Shown one piece after another: positions 8,745 through 16,056 of a stretch of 64,000 nucleotides of DNA. The notes under the pieces were generated by a model, which saw nothing but the letters and a program-made list of their open reading frames with translations, made no database searches and had not been told where the DNA came from. Within the stretch, counting starts at the first letter, position 1; each line of letters begins with the position of its first letter. The position numbers and the translations under genes are program-made. Source of the DNA: an uncultured Desulfobulbaceae bacterium (lineage in GTDB: Bacteria; Desulfobacterota; Desulfobulbia; Desulfobulbales; Desulfocapsaceae); assembly GCA_903887485.1 (NCBI GenBank), contig CAISPV010000110.1, positions 62,001 to 126,000 of the forward strand, given 5' to 3'.

Positions 8745-9941
8745 ATGTCAGACTCAGACCCACACACGCTCCTTTTTGCCATCCTGGACGACCTCAATCA
8801 GGATGAGCAACGGCGCCTTTCTCCTGCCGCTACTCTGAGTATTCATGCCAAAAGAAGAAAGGATGAAGCAAGAAAAGGTTACAGACAGGCCTATGCCCTG
8901 GATGCTGACCGCATCCTCCACTCCCGGGCCTACACCCGCTACATCGACAAGACCCAGGTCTTCTGCCTGATCGCCAACGACCACATCACCCACCGGGTCC
9001 TGCACGTGCAGCTGGTCTCCCGCATTGCCCGAACCATCGGCCGCTTTCTCCATCTCAACGAGGACCTCATTGAGGCCATCGCCCTTGGCCATGACATCGG
9101 CCACCCCCCTTTCGGTCACGATGGCGAACATTTCCTGGCCGCACTCTGCACCAAACACGGCCTGCCACCCTTTCAGCACAATATCCAGTCAATCCGCTTT
9201 CTTGATCAACTGGAACGCCAAGGCCAAGGCTGGAATCTCAGCCTACAGACCCTGGATGGTATTCTCTGCCACGATGGCGAACTGCACGCGCGCCACCTGA
9301 GCCCCATGCCCATAGGCGATTTCATCGATTTCGACCAGAAGCTGGCCGCCAAGCAGGCAGACCCCGCGATCAATCTGGCCCCGGCCACCCTGGAAGGATG
9401 CGTGGTTCGCATGGCCGATACGATCGCCTATATCGGCCGCGATATCGAGGATGCCATCACCCTGAAGCTGATCAAACGGGCAGATATCCCCGGGCCTTGC
9501 CGGCAGATTTTAGGTGAGAGCAACGGCTCGATTGTCTATACCCTGGTCACGGATCTGATCGCCAACAGTCAGGTAGCAGAGCCGGGCGTACCGCCTAACC
9601 CTGCAACCGACCACATCGGATTCAGCGATGAAATTGCGGGCGCCTTAAAAGAGCTCAAGCAGTTCAATTACGCCAGTATCTACCTGCATCCCCAGACAAA
9701 AACCAGCATGCCACTCATAAAAAACTGCTACGAAACGCTCTTTGAGTCCTACCTTGATTGCCTGGAAAACAACGGCGCGACCATGGCGGCACCGAGTGAT
9801 CTGATAAGCAACGTGGCAAACTCGCACCTGAACAATCAGACACCAGCAACCATGGCCCGTGACTATATTGCCGGCATGACCGATGACTTTTTCCTGAAAC
9901 AGGCCAAAGCGGCTGGCTGCACCGTGCCACAAAAACAATGA
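8745..9941 (+). CDS. dgt: dGTP triphosphohydrolase-like HD-domain protein
   Basis: 398 residues. It has the metal-binding HD-domain residues of the dNTP triphosphohydrolase family: THRVLHVQLVSRIARTIGR near the N-terminus, LGHDIGHPPFGHDGE (HD dyad) and the later RMADTIAYIGRDIEDA. Family enzymes hydrolyse dNTPs to nucleoside plus tripolyphosphate. The short N-terminal RAYTRYIDKTQVF segment is also typical. The gene ends in an ATGA overlap with the ClC gene, so the two are translationally coupled. Confidence 0.9.
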   Translation: MSDSDPHTLLFAILDDLNQDEQRRLSPAATLSIHAKRRKDEARKGYRQAYALDADRILHSRAYTRYIDKTQVFCLIANDHITHRVLHVQLVSRIARTIGRFLHLNEDLIEAIALGHDIGHPPFGHDGEHFLAALCTKHGLPPFQHNIQSIRFLDQLERQGQGWNLSLQTLDGILCHDGELHARHLSPMPIGDFIDFDQKLAAKQADPAINLAPATLEGCVVRMADTIAYIGRDIEDAITLKLIKRADIPGPCRQILGESNGSIVYTLVTDLIANSQVAEPGVPPNPATDHIGFSDEIAGALKELKQFNYASIYLHPQTKTSMPLIKNCYETLFESYLDCLENNGATMAAPSDLISNVANSHLNNQTPATMARDYIAGMTDDFFLKQAKAAGCTVPQKQ

Positions 9942-11719
9942 AAATCACCCTGCAAAAATTTATCCCCGGCGAAAATGTGCGGATGATGATCATTGCCACC
10001 TGCATCGGGTTGATGACCGGAATCAGCATTATTCTCTTTCGAAGCGTAGTCGAAGGGGTAGAGACGATTATTTGGGCAGGCGGCAAAAAAATGCTGGGCA
10101 TCCACCTGGGGGGGTGGCACCTGCTGCTCCTGCCCCTGATTCCCATGACCGGCATGGTCCTGCTGATCCCACTGTCCCTGCTCTTTCCCGGAGAGGTGAA
10201 CGGCTACGGCTTCACCAAATTCCTGCGCAAGGTGAACCTGGAAGGGGGGTACATCAAAACCAGGACCATCTTTCTCAAGCTCATCTCTACCGCCCTGACC
10301 ATCGGCACCGGTAACTCCGCCGGTGTCGAAGGACCGATTGCCGCCATCGGCGGGGCCATTGGTTCACAGGTTGGCCAGATTTCAAGGGTGTCAGGTGCCC
10401 GAATGAAGATCTATATTGCCGCCGGATGCGCCGGAGCTATTGCCGGCATCTTCAATGCCCCCCTGGCCGGCATCTTTTTTGCCTCGGAAATTGTCCTGCT
10501 CGGCACCTTTGAGATCTCATCTTTTTCCGCCCTGGTCATTGCCTCAGCCATATCCACGGTGGTCACCAGGGCCTGGTATGGTGAAAACCCGGCCTTTTCC
10601 ATCCCAGCATATCACCTGGTCAACCCCTTTATCGAGCTGCCGATCTACACCGTCATGGCCATCATCACCGGCCTGATCGCCGTCTTTCATATCCGTATTT
10701 TTTACTTTATCCGCGACCAATATCAGGCCCTGCCCATCCATCCCCAACTCAAACCACTGACCGGAGCCTTTATTATCGGCTGCATCGGCATGGCCTTTCC
10801 CCAGATCATGGGCAACGGATATCAGTTTATCGAGTCAGTTCTCAATGGCGATGGAACTCTCCTAATCCTAATTGCCCTGATCTTTCTCAAGATCATCGGC
10901 ACCGCCATAACCCTGGGCTCCGGCGGCGCCGGCGGGGTCTTTGCCCCTGCCCTTTTTATCGGGGCGATGATCGGCGGCGCCTTCGGCTACCTGGCCAATA
11001 TGCTCTCGCCCACCATGACTGCTGACCCAGGCGCCTACGCCACAGTGGGCATCGGCACCTTTCTGGCCGCATCCACCCACGCGCCCATGACCGCCACCTT
11101 TCTGCTCTTTGAAATGACCGGCAACTACACGATCATTGTCCCCATCATGCTCACCTCCATTATCAGCACCATGGTTGCCAAGAAATTCAATAAAGATTCC
11201 ATCGACACGGTTGATTTCACCCGTGAAGGTATCGACATCCATGAAGGCCGCGAAACGGCGATCATGAAATCCATCCGCGTCGGCAAGGCCATCACCGAAG
11301 ATGTCGATTTCATCAGTGAAAAAGCCAACATCAACCAACTGCTGGAGATATTTCGCTTCGCCAAGGGAGGCTTATACTTTCCCGTTATCGATGACTCAGG
11401 AAAAATGACCGGCATCATCTCCATGCAGGACGTAAAAAATATCCTGCACAAGGCCGAGGAAGAACGGGTCTGTTATCTGGTCGGGGGAATATGCAGTCGA
11501 GACGTGATCATGCTCACCCCCGACGACTCCCTCTATACGGCCATGCAGCTCTTTGACATCAAAGGCCTGGAAGAGATCCCGGTGGTGGAAGATCTGGAGA
11601 ACAAATGGGTGGTGGGCATGCTCAAGCGTCGCGACGTGATTGCGGCTTACAATCACGAAGTGCTGAAAAAAGGGATCAGTGAAAAGGCAGAAACAATCAG
11701 GATAACCTGTGGCAGTTGA
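9938..11719 (+). CDS. ClC-family chloride channel/transporter with tandem CBS domains
   Basis: 593 residues. An N-terminal ClC membrane domain (about 1-430) has the selectivity-filter segments GTGNSAGVEGPIAAIGG and GSGGAGGVFAPALFIG. The glutamate of GVEGP corresponds to the gating glutamate of ClC Cl-/H+ exchangers, so exchange rather than channel activity is possible. Two C-terminal CBS domains (about 450-580) probably bind adenine nucleotides and regulate transport. It overlaps dgt by 4 bp. Confidence 0.92.
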   Translation: MKITLQKFIPGENVRMMIIATCIGLMTGISIILFRSVVEGVETIIWAGGKKMLGIHLGGWHLLLLPLIPMTGMVLLIPLSLLFPGEVNGYGFTKFLRKVNLEGGYIKTRTIFLKLISTALTIGTGNSAGVEGPIAAIGGAIGSQVGQISRVSGARMKIYIAAGCAGAIAGIFNAPLAGIFFASEIVLLGTFEISSFSALVIASAISTVVTRAWYGENPAFSIPAYHLVNPFIELPIYTVMAIITGLIAVFHIRIFYFIRDQYQALPIHPQLKPLTGAFIIGCIGMAFPQIMGNGYQFIESVLNGDGTLLILIALIFLKIIGTAITLGSGGAGGVFAPALFIGAMIGGAFGYLANMLSPTMTADPGAYATVGIGTFLAASTHAPMTATFLLFEMTGNYTIIVPIMLTSIISTMVAKKFNKDSIDTVDFTREGIDIHEGRETAIMKSIRVGKAITEDVDFISEKANINQLLEIFRFAKGGLYFPVIDDSGKMTGIISMQDVKNILHKAEEERVCYLVGGICSRDVIMLTPDDSLYTAMQLFDIKGLEEIPVVEDLENKWVVGMLKRRDVIAAYNHEVLKKGISEKAETIRITCGS

Positions 11720-11741
11720 ACCCGGATTCTTCTCGTACTCT

Positions 11742-11778
11742 CCATCATTTATTTATACAAACAATAACAAAATGATGG
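11742..11778 (+). terminator. Hairpin after the ClC gene
   Basis: CCATCATTT (11742-11750) and AAATGATGG (11770-11778) are perfect 9-bp inverted repeats 22 bp after the ClC stop. No T-run follows, so this is either a weak terminator or an RNA-stability hairpin. It also separates the operon from the tRNA gene. Confidence 0.35.
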
Positions 11779-11829
11779 TAAGATATTGAACTGCTTTATT
11801 GATTTAGTTTTTAGTCTGCTTTACTACAA

Positions 11830-11906
11830 GCGCTCGTAGCTCAGCTGGATAGAGCACCGGACTTCGAATCCGGGTGTCGGGGGTCCGAATCCCTCCGGGC
11901 GCACCA
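11830..11906 (+). tRNA. tRNA-Arg (anticodon TCG)
   Basis: A 77-nt cloverleaf with encoded CCA. The acceptor stem is GCGCTCG/CGGGCGC. The anticodon stem CCGGA/TCCGG encloses CTTCGAA, placing anticodon TCG at 11864-11866. The T stem is GGGGG/CCCTC. The anticodon reads CGA arginine codons (CGN by wobble). Confidence 0.95.
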
Positions 11907-11960
11907 GTTTTCAACACTTCCAGAAGGCATCAAAATCCTGCTTTCTTTATCCCCCCACCC

Positions 11961-12407
11961 TTGAACGATTTCCTCCTTCATCACAGCCTGACAGCGCTCT
12001 TTGTGATCAGTTTTCTGGCAGCCACCATCCTTCCACTCGGCTCCGAATGGTTATTGGTCACCCTGATCCTGCAGGCACACCCGATAAAAGATGTGGTTCT
12101 GGTGGCAACCCTGGGCAACTTCCTAGGGGCCTGCACCACTTACGGCATTGGACTGTGGGGTTCTTCTTTTCTGGTAACAAAGATCCTGCGCATTGATGAG
12201 GCCCGGTTTAACAAGACGGTTCTTCTGTACCGGAAATACGGTTCCTGGTCTCTCCTGCTCTCCTGGGTACCCATCATCGGCGACCCACTTTGCCTGGTCA
12301 GCGGGTCATTCCGTCTGAACTTCCTGTTGTTTTCTCTTCTTACATTCAGCGGCAAATTAACCAGATATATTGTTGTTGCCACCGTCACTGTCAGCACTTT
12401 GGGATAA
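11961..12407 (+). CDS. DedA/VTT-family inner membrane protein (YqaA-like)
   Basis: 148 residues from a TTG at 11961. An in-frame ATG further upstream lies inside the tRNA and is not credible. The protein is hydrophobic, with ATILPLGSEWLL and a glycine-rich GNFLGACTTYGIG segment, and the LLLSWVPIIGDPLCLVSG motif typical of YqaA/DedA proteins. These are putative lipid or ion transporters of the inner membrane. The length matches the short YqaA branch. No clear ribosome-binding site is seen, so the start is uncertain. Confidence 0.75.
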   Translation: MNDFLLHHSLTALFVISFLAATILPLGSEWLLVTLILQAHPIKDVVLVATLGNFLGACTTYGIGLWGSSFLVTKILRIDEARFNKTVLLYRKYGSWSLLLSWVPIIGDPLCLVSGSFRLNFLLFSLLTFSGKLTRYIVVATVTVSTLG

Positions 12408-12461
12408 TCACAGCCACCCATCTTTAAGGTGATAAATTGCAATGACAAGTGTCGCCGATAC

Positions 12462-13082
12462 TCAGATGACCTGGCGCGTTTTAAGGAGGGATAACACCTT
12501 CGCTATGCAGGTCTCAAGCGGTGAGGTACCGGTATCAAGTACCAGATCGGGATGCACCGGTTCTTCATATGGCGAAGATATCCCCGTATAATTTTGGATC
12601 TTTCCTTCTCGGGCCTTTCGGTATAACCCTTTTACATCACGCCCCTCACAGACATCCAGAGAACATTGGCAGTAAATCTCAATAAAATCCTCACCGAGCA
12701 ACTCCCGAACCCGTTGTCGATCTTCCCGTAATGGCGAGATAAACGCGGTAAGGGCAATCACGCCCACCTCCAGAAAAAGTTTCACCATCTCGGCGATGCG
12801 ACGGATATTCTCGCTTCTTCCTGATTCGCTGAAATCCAGGTCGCTACACAGGCCGTGGCGTACATTGTCGCCATCAAAAACAAAGGTTCTGCAACCGGCA
12901 CGAAAAAGGTGCTCCTCAACCGCATGGGCAATAGTCGACTTCCCGGACCCTGAAAGGCCGGTGAACCACAAATTAACTGCCCTGTGTCCGTTAAGTTCCT
13001 GCCGCAATTCCCTTGTCACTGCGGCTTGGTGCCAGACCACGTTCTTAGCTAAAGATTCCACTTTTCCTTTTTCCTTTCTCAT
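12462..13082 (-). CDS. cysC: Adenylylsulfate (APS) kinase, copy 1
   Basis: 206 residues. The P-loop GLSGSGKST is followed by the APS-binding residues ([10 protein letters not shown]), the lid region ([16 protein letters not shown]) and [14 protein letters not shown]. It phosphorylates APS to PAPS, the sulfate donor for sulfotransferases. It is the last gene of the polysaccharide locus and has no ATP sulfurylase or PAPS reductase neighbour, so sulfation is a more likely role than assimilation. It is clearly diverged from the second copy at 36940, so this is not a recent duplication. Confidence 0.92.
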   Translation of the reverse strand: MRKEKGKVESLAKNVVWHQAAVTRELRQELNGHRAVNLWFTGLSGSGKSTIAHAVEEHLFRAGCRTFVFDGDNVRHGLCSDLDFSESGRSENIRRIAEMVKLFLEVGVIALTAFISPLREDRQRVRELLGEDFIEIYCQCSLDVCEGRDVKGLYRKAREGKIQNYTGISSPYEEPVHPDLVLDTGTSPLETCIAKVLSLLKTRQVI

Positions 13083-13157
13083 CTCTTTTCTTCATTACAT
13101 CGGGAGCGTGACGGTCAGCCAGCCCAGACATTCCTCCATAAAACGCTTGGCGGCATC

Positions 13158-13503
13158 TCACTGCCCCTTGCCAAGCCGATCCCCCGACATCGGCAAGGCC
13201 TCGTTGTTTGGCAACAACCGAGTGATCACCACGACAATGCATTCTTCCTTGTTGGCCTCTTCTTCAGTAGACTGTGAGGTGTTCGACATCATTCTGAGCT
13301 CGAACTGTACACGATTTCTCTCTCTCGCGCCCTTACCCGTAAGAACGACCCGGATCGTCCGAAGAAATATCATGAGATCAAGAACAACACTCCGGTTCTT
13401 GATAGAGTAAAAATCGCACATCAGCTTCTGGCGCCTATCTTCGATTGAATTGCCGTAGGGGTAATTAATCTGCGCCCATCCCGTGATCCCGAGCGTTGTC
13501 AGG
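13158..13503 (-). pseudogene. 3' remnant of an EpsB-type polyprenyl glycosylphosphotransferase
   Basis: Reading the minus strand from about 13490, the translation begins GITGWAQINYPYGNSIEDRR and continues through CDFYSIKNRSVVLDLMIF to the end motif LTGKGAR. This is the C-terminal end of an initiating sugar transferase of the type often annotated as exosortase-associated. The catalytic N-terminal two thirds are absent: an in-frame TAG lies 11 codons upstream of the conserved part. After GKGAR the frame runs on for 50 atypical residues. It is a leftover of a second initiating transferase, distinct from the intact gene at 13932. Confidence 0.7.
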
Positions 13504-13931
13504 TACTATAATGCCGTCCGGCGAAATCCTTCATCCCTACTGATGGGTGGATCCACCTGCAAAGCCCCACACAGCCGCATTGCTAATGCCCGTCTCCTCG
13601 CCATGAGGCTCATACCCCTCGGGATTTTTCTTCTGCCAGCTCCAAGGATCCCGGCACATCTCCTCAAGCCCTAATTCTGCCGCCAACCCAACACTTCGCA
13701 GACCAAGACCAGGATCAGTATAGCAGGCCGCGATGCAACCGGCGCTTCCCGGGGGTGACGCCTATGTGCCATTGTCTACCTTGCCTCTCTCTTTCAATTA
13801 TACATCAAATATCGACCTCGGTCGGCTCCGCCGTGAACGTCCCGTCATTCCGACGAAGGCCGGAATGACGGATTTTGTGAAAGAGGCAATCGTTACAAGG
13901 TACTTTTGATTTAGAAATGGAATTACCTCAA
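13504..13931. other. Non-coding stretch with a palindromic dispersed-type repeat
   Basis: No convincing gene is seen between the sugar-transferase remnant and the intact sugar transferase. A perfect 10-bp inverted repeat (CCGTCATTCC at 13842-13851, GGAATGACGG at 13862-13871, 10-nt loop) resembles dispersed palindromic elements common in proteobacteria. It could also act as a transcription terminator in either direction. Confidence 0.5.
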
Positions 13932-14492
13932 TCAGTGGGTCACCCCTTCGCGCCGAATTACCCTCAAGACAGTCTGAACGATAATTCTGATATCCAGGAG
14001 AAATGACTGATTCAAAAGATAGTAATTATCAAACTCTACCTTAACTGGAATAGGCAATTCATCCCGGCCATTTATCTGCGCCCATCCCGTCAGGCCCGGC
14101 GTCAGTTCATGTACACCATACTGGGTGCGCAGTGCGATCAGATCACCCTGGTTGAAAAGTGCAGGTCGGGGGCCGACGATGCTCATATCTCCAGTGAGGA
14201 TACTCCAGAGTTGGGGCAGTTCATCAAGGCTGGATTTGCGGAGGAAACCACCTACCGGAGTAAGCCATTGATCAGGATTGTCAAGCAGGTGAGTAGCAAC
14301 GGCTGGGGTGTCAATACGCATTGTGCGGAACTTCGGCATCTTGAATATGATGTTGTCGCGGCCTACCCGGTTGGACCAGTACAAAACCGGTCCGGCCGAA
14401 GTCATTTTCACCAAGGCGGCAACGAGCAGCATCGGCAAGGAAAATACAATGAGAGTAAGCAATGAAAAGGTAGTATCGAAAAGTCGTTTCAT
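13932..14492 (-). CDS. Initiating sugar-phosphate transferase (PglC/WcaJ-type)
   Basis: 186 residues from the ATG at 14492, which forms an ATGA overlap with the stop of the upstream wbuB-like gene; an upstream in-frame start at 14510 would overlap more. One N-terminal hydrophobic segment ([15 protein letters not shown]) precedes the catalytic domain with [23 protein letters not shown] and [12 protein letters not shown], all conserved in monotopic phosphoglycosyl transferases. These place the first sugar phosphate on undecaprenyl phosphate. It lacks the long multi-TM N-terminus of full WcaJ, matching the PglC length class. Confidence 0.9.
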   Translation of the reverse strand: MKRLFDTTFSLLTLIVFSLPMLLVAALVKMTSAGPVLYWSNRVGRDNIIFKMPKFRTMRIDTPAVATHLLDNPDQWLTPVGGFLRKSSLDELPQLWSILTGDMSIVGPRPALFNQGDLIALRTQYGVHELTPGLTGWAQINGRDELPIPVKVEFDNYYLLNQSFLLDIRIIVQTVLRVIRREGVTH

Positions 14493-15688
14493 GTCAGTTC
14501 CCGCATCCATCCTTCCAGCCGGTCCATGAGTTTCTCACGTCCAAAGTTAGCTTCACAAAATCTTTTCCCTCGTTTTCCCATCTCTTCCCGTTGCTCCTTG
14601 GGCATTCGGTACATGGTCAAGACGGCATCGGCCAGTGCATCCACATCCTCTGCCGGCACCGATAATCCGGATCCAGATTCGACAATCAACCGTCCACCTT
14701 CTCCATCAAGGGCAGCAACAATCGGTCTGCCGCAGGCCATGTAGGATTGGATTTTTCCCGGTACAGTCAAAGCGAAAACCGGATCACGTTTCAAAGTAAC
14801 AAGCGTCACGTCTGCCTGCGCAAAAACAACAGGCATTGCTTCAGGAGGATAGCGCCCTTTCAAATGGAATGATGCGGAAAGTTTTCGTCGTTCGACTTGA
14901 CCTGTCACCCAATCCAGTCGACGTCCATCTCCAAAAATAATCCACTGTATGTCACAGTACTCTTTCAATTTTTCGGCAGCGCTCAAAATAGTTTCAAAGT
15001 CCTGTGCAGCCCCCACATTACCAGCAAAAACAATACGGAACCCGTCAGGAATATCTGAAGTGCCTGTTGACGTTTCTATATATTCCGGTTCTTGCCAGTT
15101 TGGAAAATAATCAAGTCGTGTTGGATTGTCCAATTTCCTTGCGACACTAGGTATAAACCCTCGCGACGAAACAACAATTTTATCACATCCTCGATAAATG
15201 AAACGAACCAGTACATCTACCATTTTCAAAATACCCGGTGAACGTATGGCAGCGGTTGCCGACAAGCTCTCTGGCCACACGTCGAGTATCCAAAAAATGA
15301 TCGGTATACGTTTGATTTTTTTCAAGAGCAGAGCTGGCAATCCAACAGTCACCGGTGAAAGTTGACAGACAAATATCAGATTGAATTTACCACGACACAA
15401 AAAAGGGCCAAACAAACAGGACGTTAGAGCAAATGAGAGATAATTGGCAAACAACCGCAGGCTTCTGCCATTGCCACGCGCTATCAAAGGAACCCGGATT
15501 ACTCTAACCCCGTTATACTCCTCTTGTTGGTTAATAATACCATAGCCGGGATAAAACTTACCCTCAGGATAGTTGGGAGTTCCTGTCAAGACTGTCACGT
15601 CATGCCCCCGCTTAACAAGTTCCTTGGCAAGATCGTTGATCCGGAAATTCTCCGGCCAGAAGTATTGGGAGACAATCAGAACTTTCAT
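14489..15688 (-). CDS. wbuB: Glycosyltransferase family 4, WbuB-like (probable L-fucosamine transferase)
   Basis: 399 residues. GT-B fold with the N-terminal acceptor region (SQYFWPENFRINDLA) and C-terminal donor region (VFAGNVGAAQDFETIL, then QSYMACGRPIVAALDGEGG). Sequence style and length match WbuB/WcaI-type transferases that follow fnlABC genes in O-antigen loci, so transfer of FucNAc or its amidino derivative is inferred. It overlaps the sugar transferase by 4 bp and starts immediately after a wecB/fnlC remnant, recalling the usual fnlC-wbuB order. Confidence 0.82.
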   Translation of the reverse strand: MKVLIVSQYFWPENFRINDLAKELVKRGHDVTVLTGTPNYPEGKFYPGYGIINQQEEYNGVRVIRVPLIARGNGRSLRLFANYLSFALTSCLFGPFLCRGKFNLIFVCQLSPVTVGLPALLLKKIKRIPIIFWILDVWPESLSATAAIRSPGILKMVDVLVRFIYRGCDKIVVSSRGFIPSVARKLDNPTRLDYFPNWQEPEYIETSTGTSDIPDGFRIVFAGNVGAAQDFETILSAAEKLKEYCDIQWIIFGDGRRLDWVTGQVERRKLSASFHLKGRYPPEAMPVVFAQADVTLVTLKRDPVFALTVPGKIQSYMACGRPIVAALDGEGGRLIVESGSGLSVPAEDVDALADAVLTMYRMPKEQREEMGKRGKRFCEANFGREKLMDRLEGWMRELT

Positions 15689-15966
15689 TTAAAGATTTTT
15701 CTTCCAGACGTTCCTGTTTACATAATCCGTGTAGCTGTGAATAATCTACACTACTTTGTCTGACACATTGGGCATGCTGGAATCACACACGTGGCGAAGT
15801 AGCGATTGCCATCCCCCATGTAACATATGGGAATTTTACGATGTTTTACCGGGATCGCCGCCAAACAACTATTGGTGTCGCCCAGGATCAGAGCATCGTT
15901 TCTGGTTGCTCCGAAGCAAGCACAGCGTCCACCGCAATGATGACCTTACTGATCGTTTCGGCGGCG
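15689..15966 (-). pseudogene. Internally deleted remnant of a second wecB/fnlC gene
   Basis: This stretch aligns with two separate parts of the intact wecB-like gene at 19175-20305. 15697-15795 matches its 3' end (shared CATAATCCGTGTAGCTGTGA-like sequence), and 15800-15966 matches the segment starting at 19933. The join falls at CGAAG, which occurs at 19278-19282 and 19933-19937 in the intact gene, so about 655 bp were lost, apparently between 5-bp direct repeats. The retained copy is diverged, not identical, so it derives from another allele. Its stop codon abuts the wbuB start. Confidence 0.85.
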
Positions 15967-16056
15967 TTTTATACAGTTTCCCCCCATGCCTGGTTCCGAC
16001 AAGCAAGGTTTTCCGGTTAACTTTTTCTTTCTTCTTGATCTGGATTGACTAATCCG

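Noticed and set aside
11874-11960. ATG start for the DedA-like gene inside the tRNA
   Set aside because: The codon lies in the tRNA-Arg gene, and the extra N-terminus is not homologous; the TTG at 11961 was preferred.
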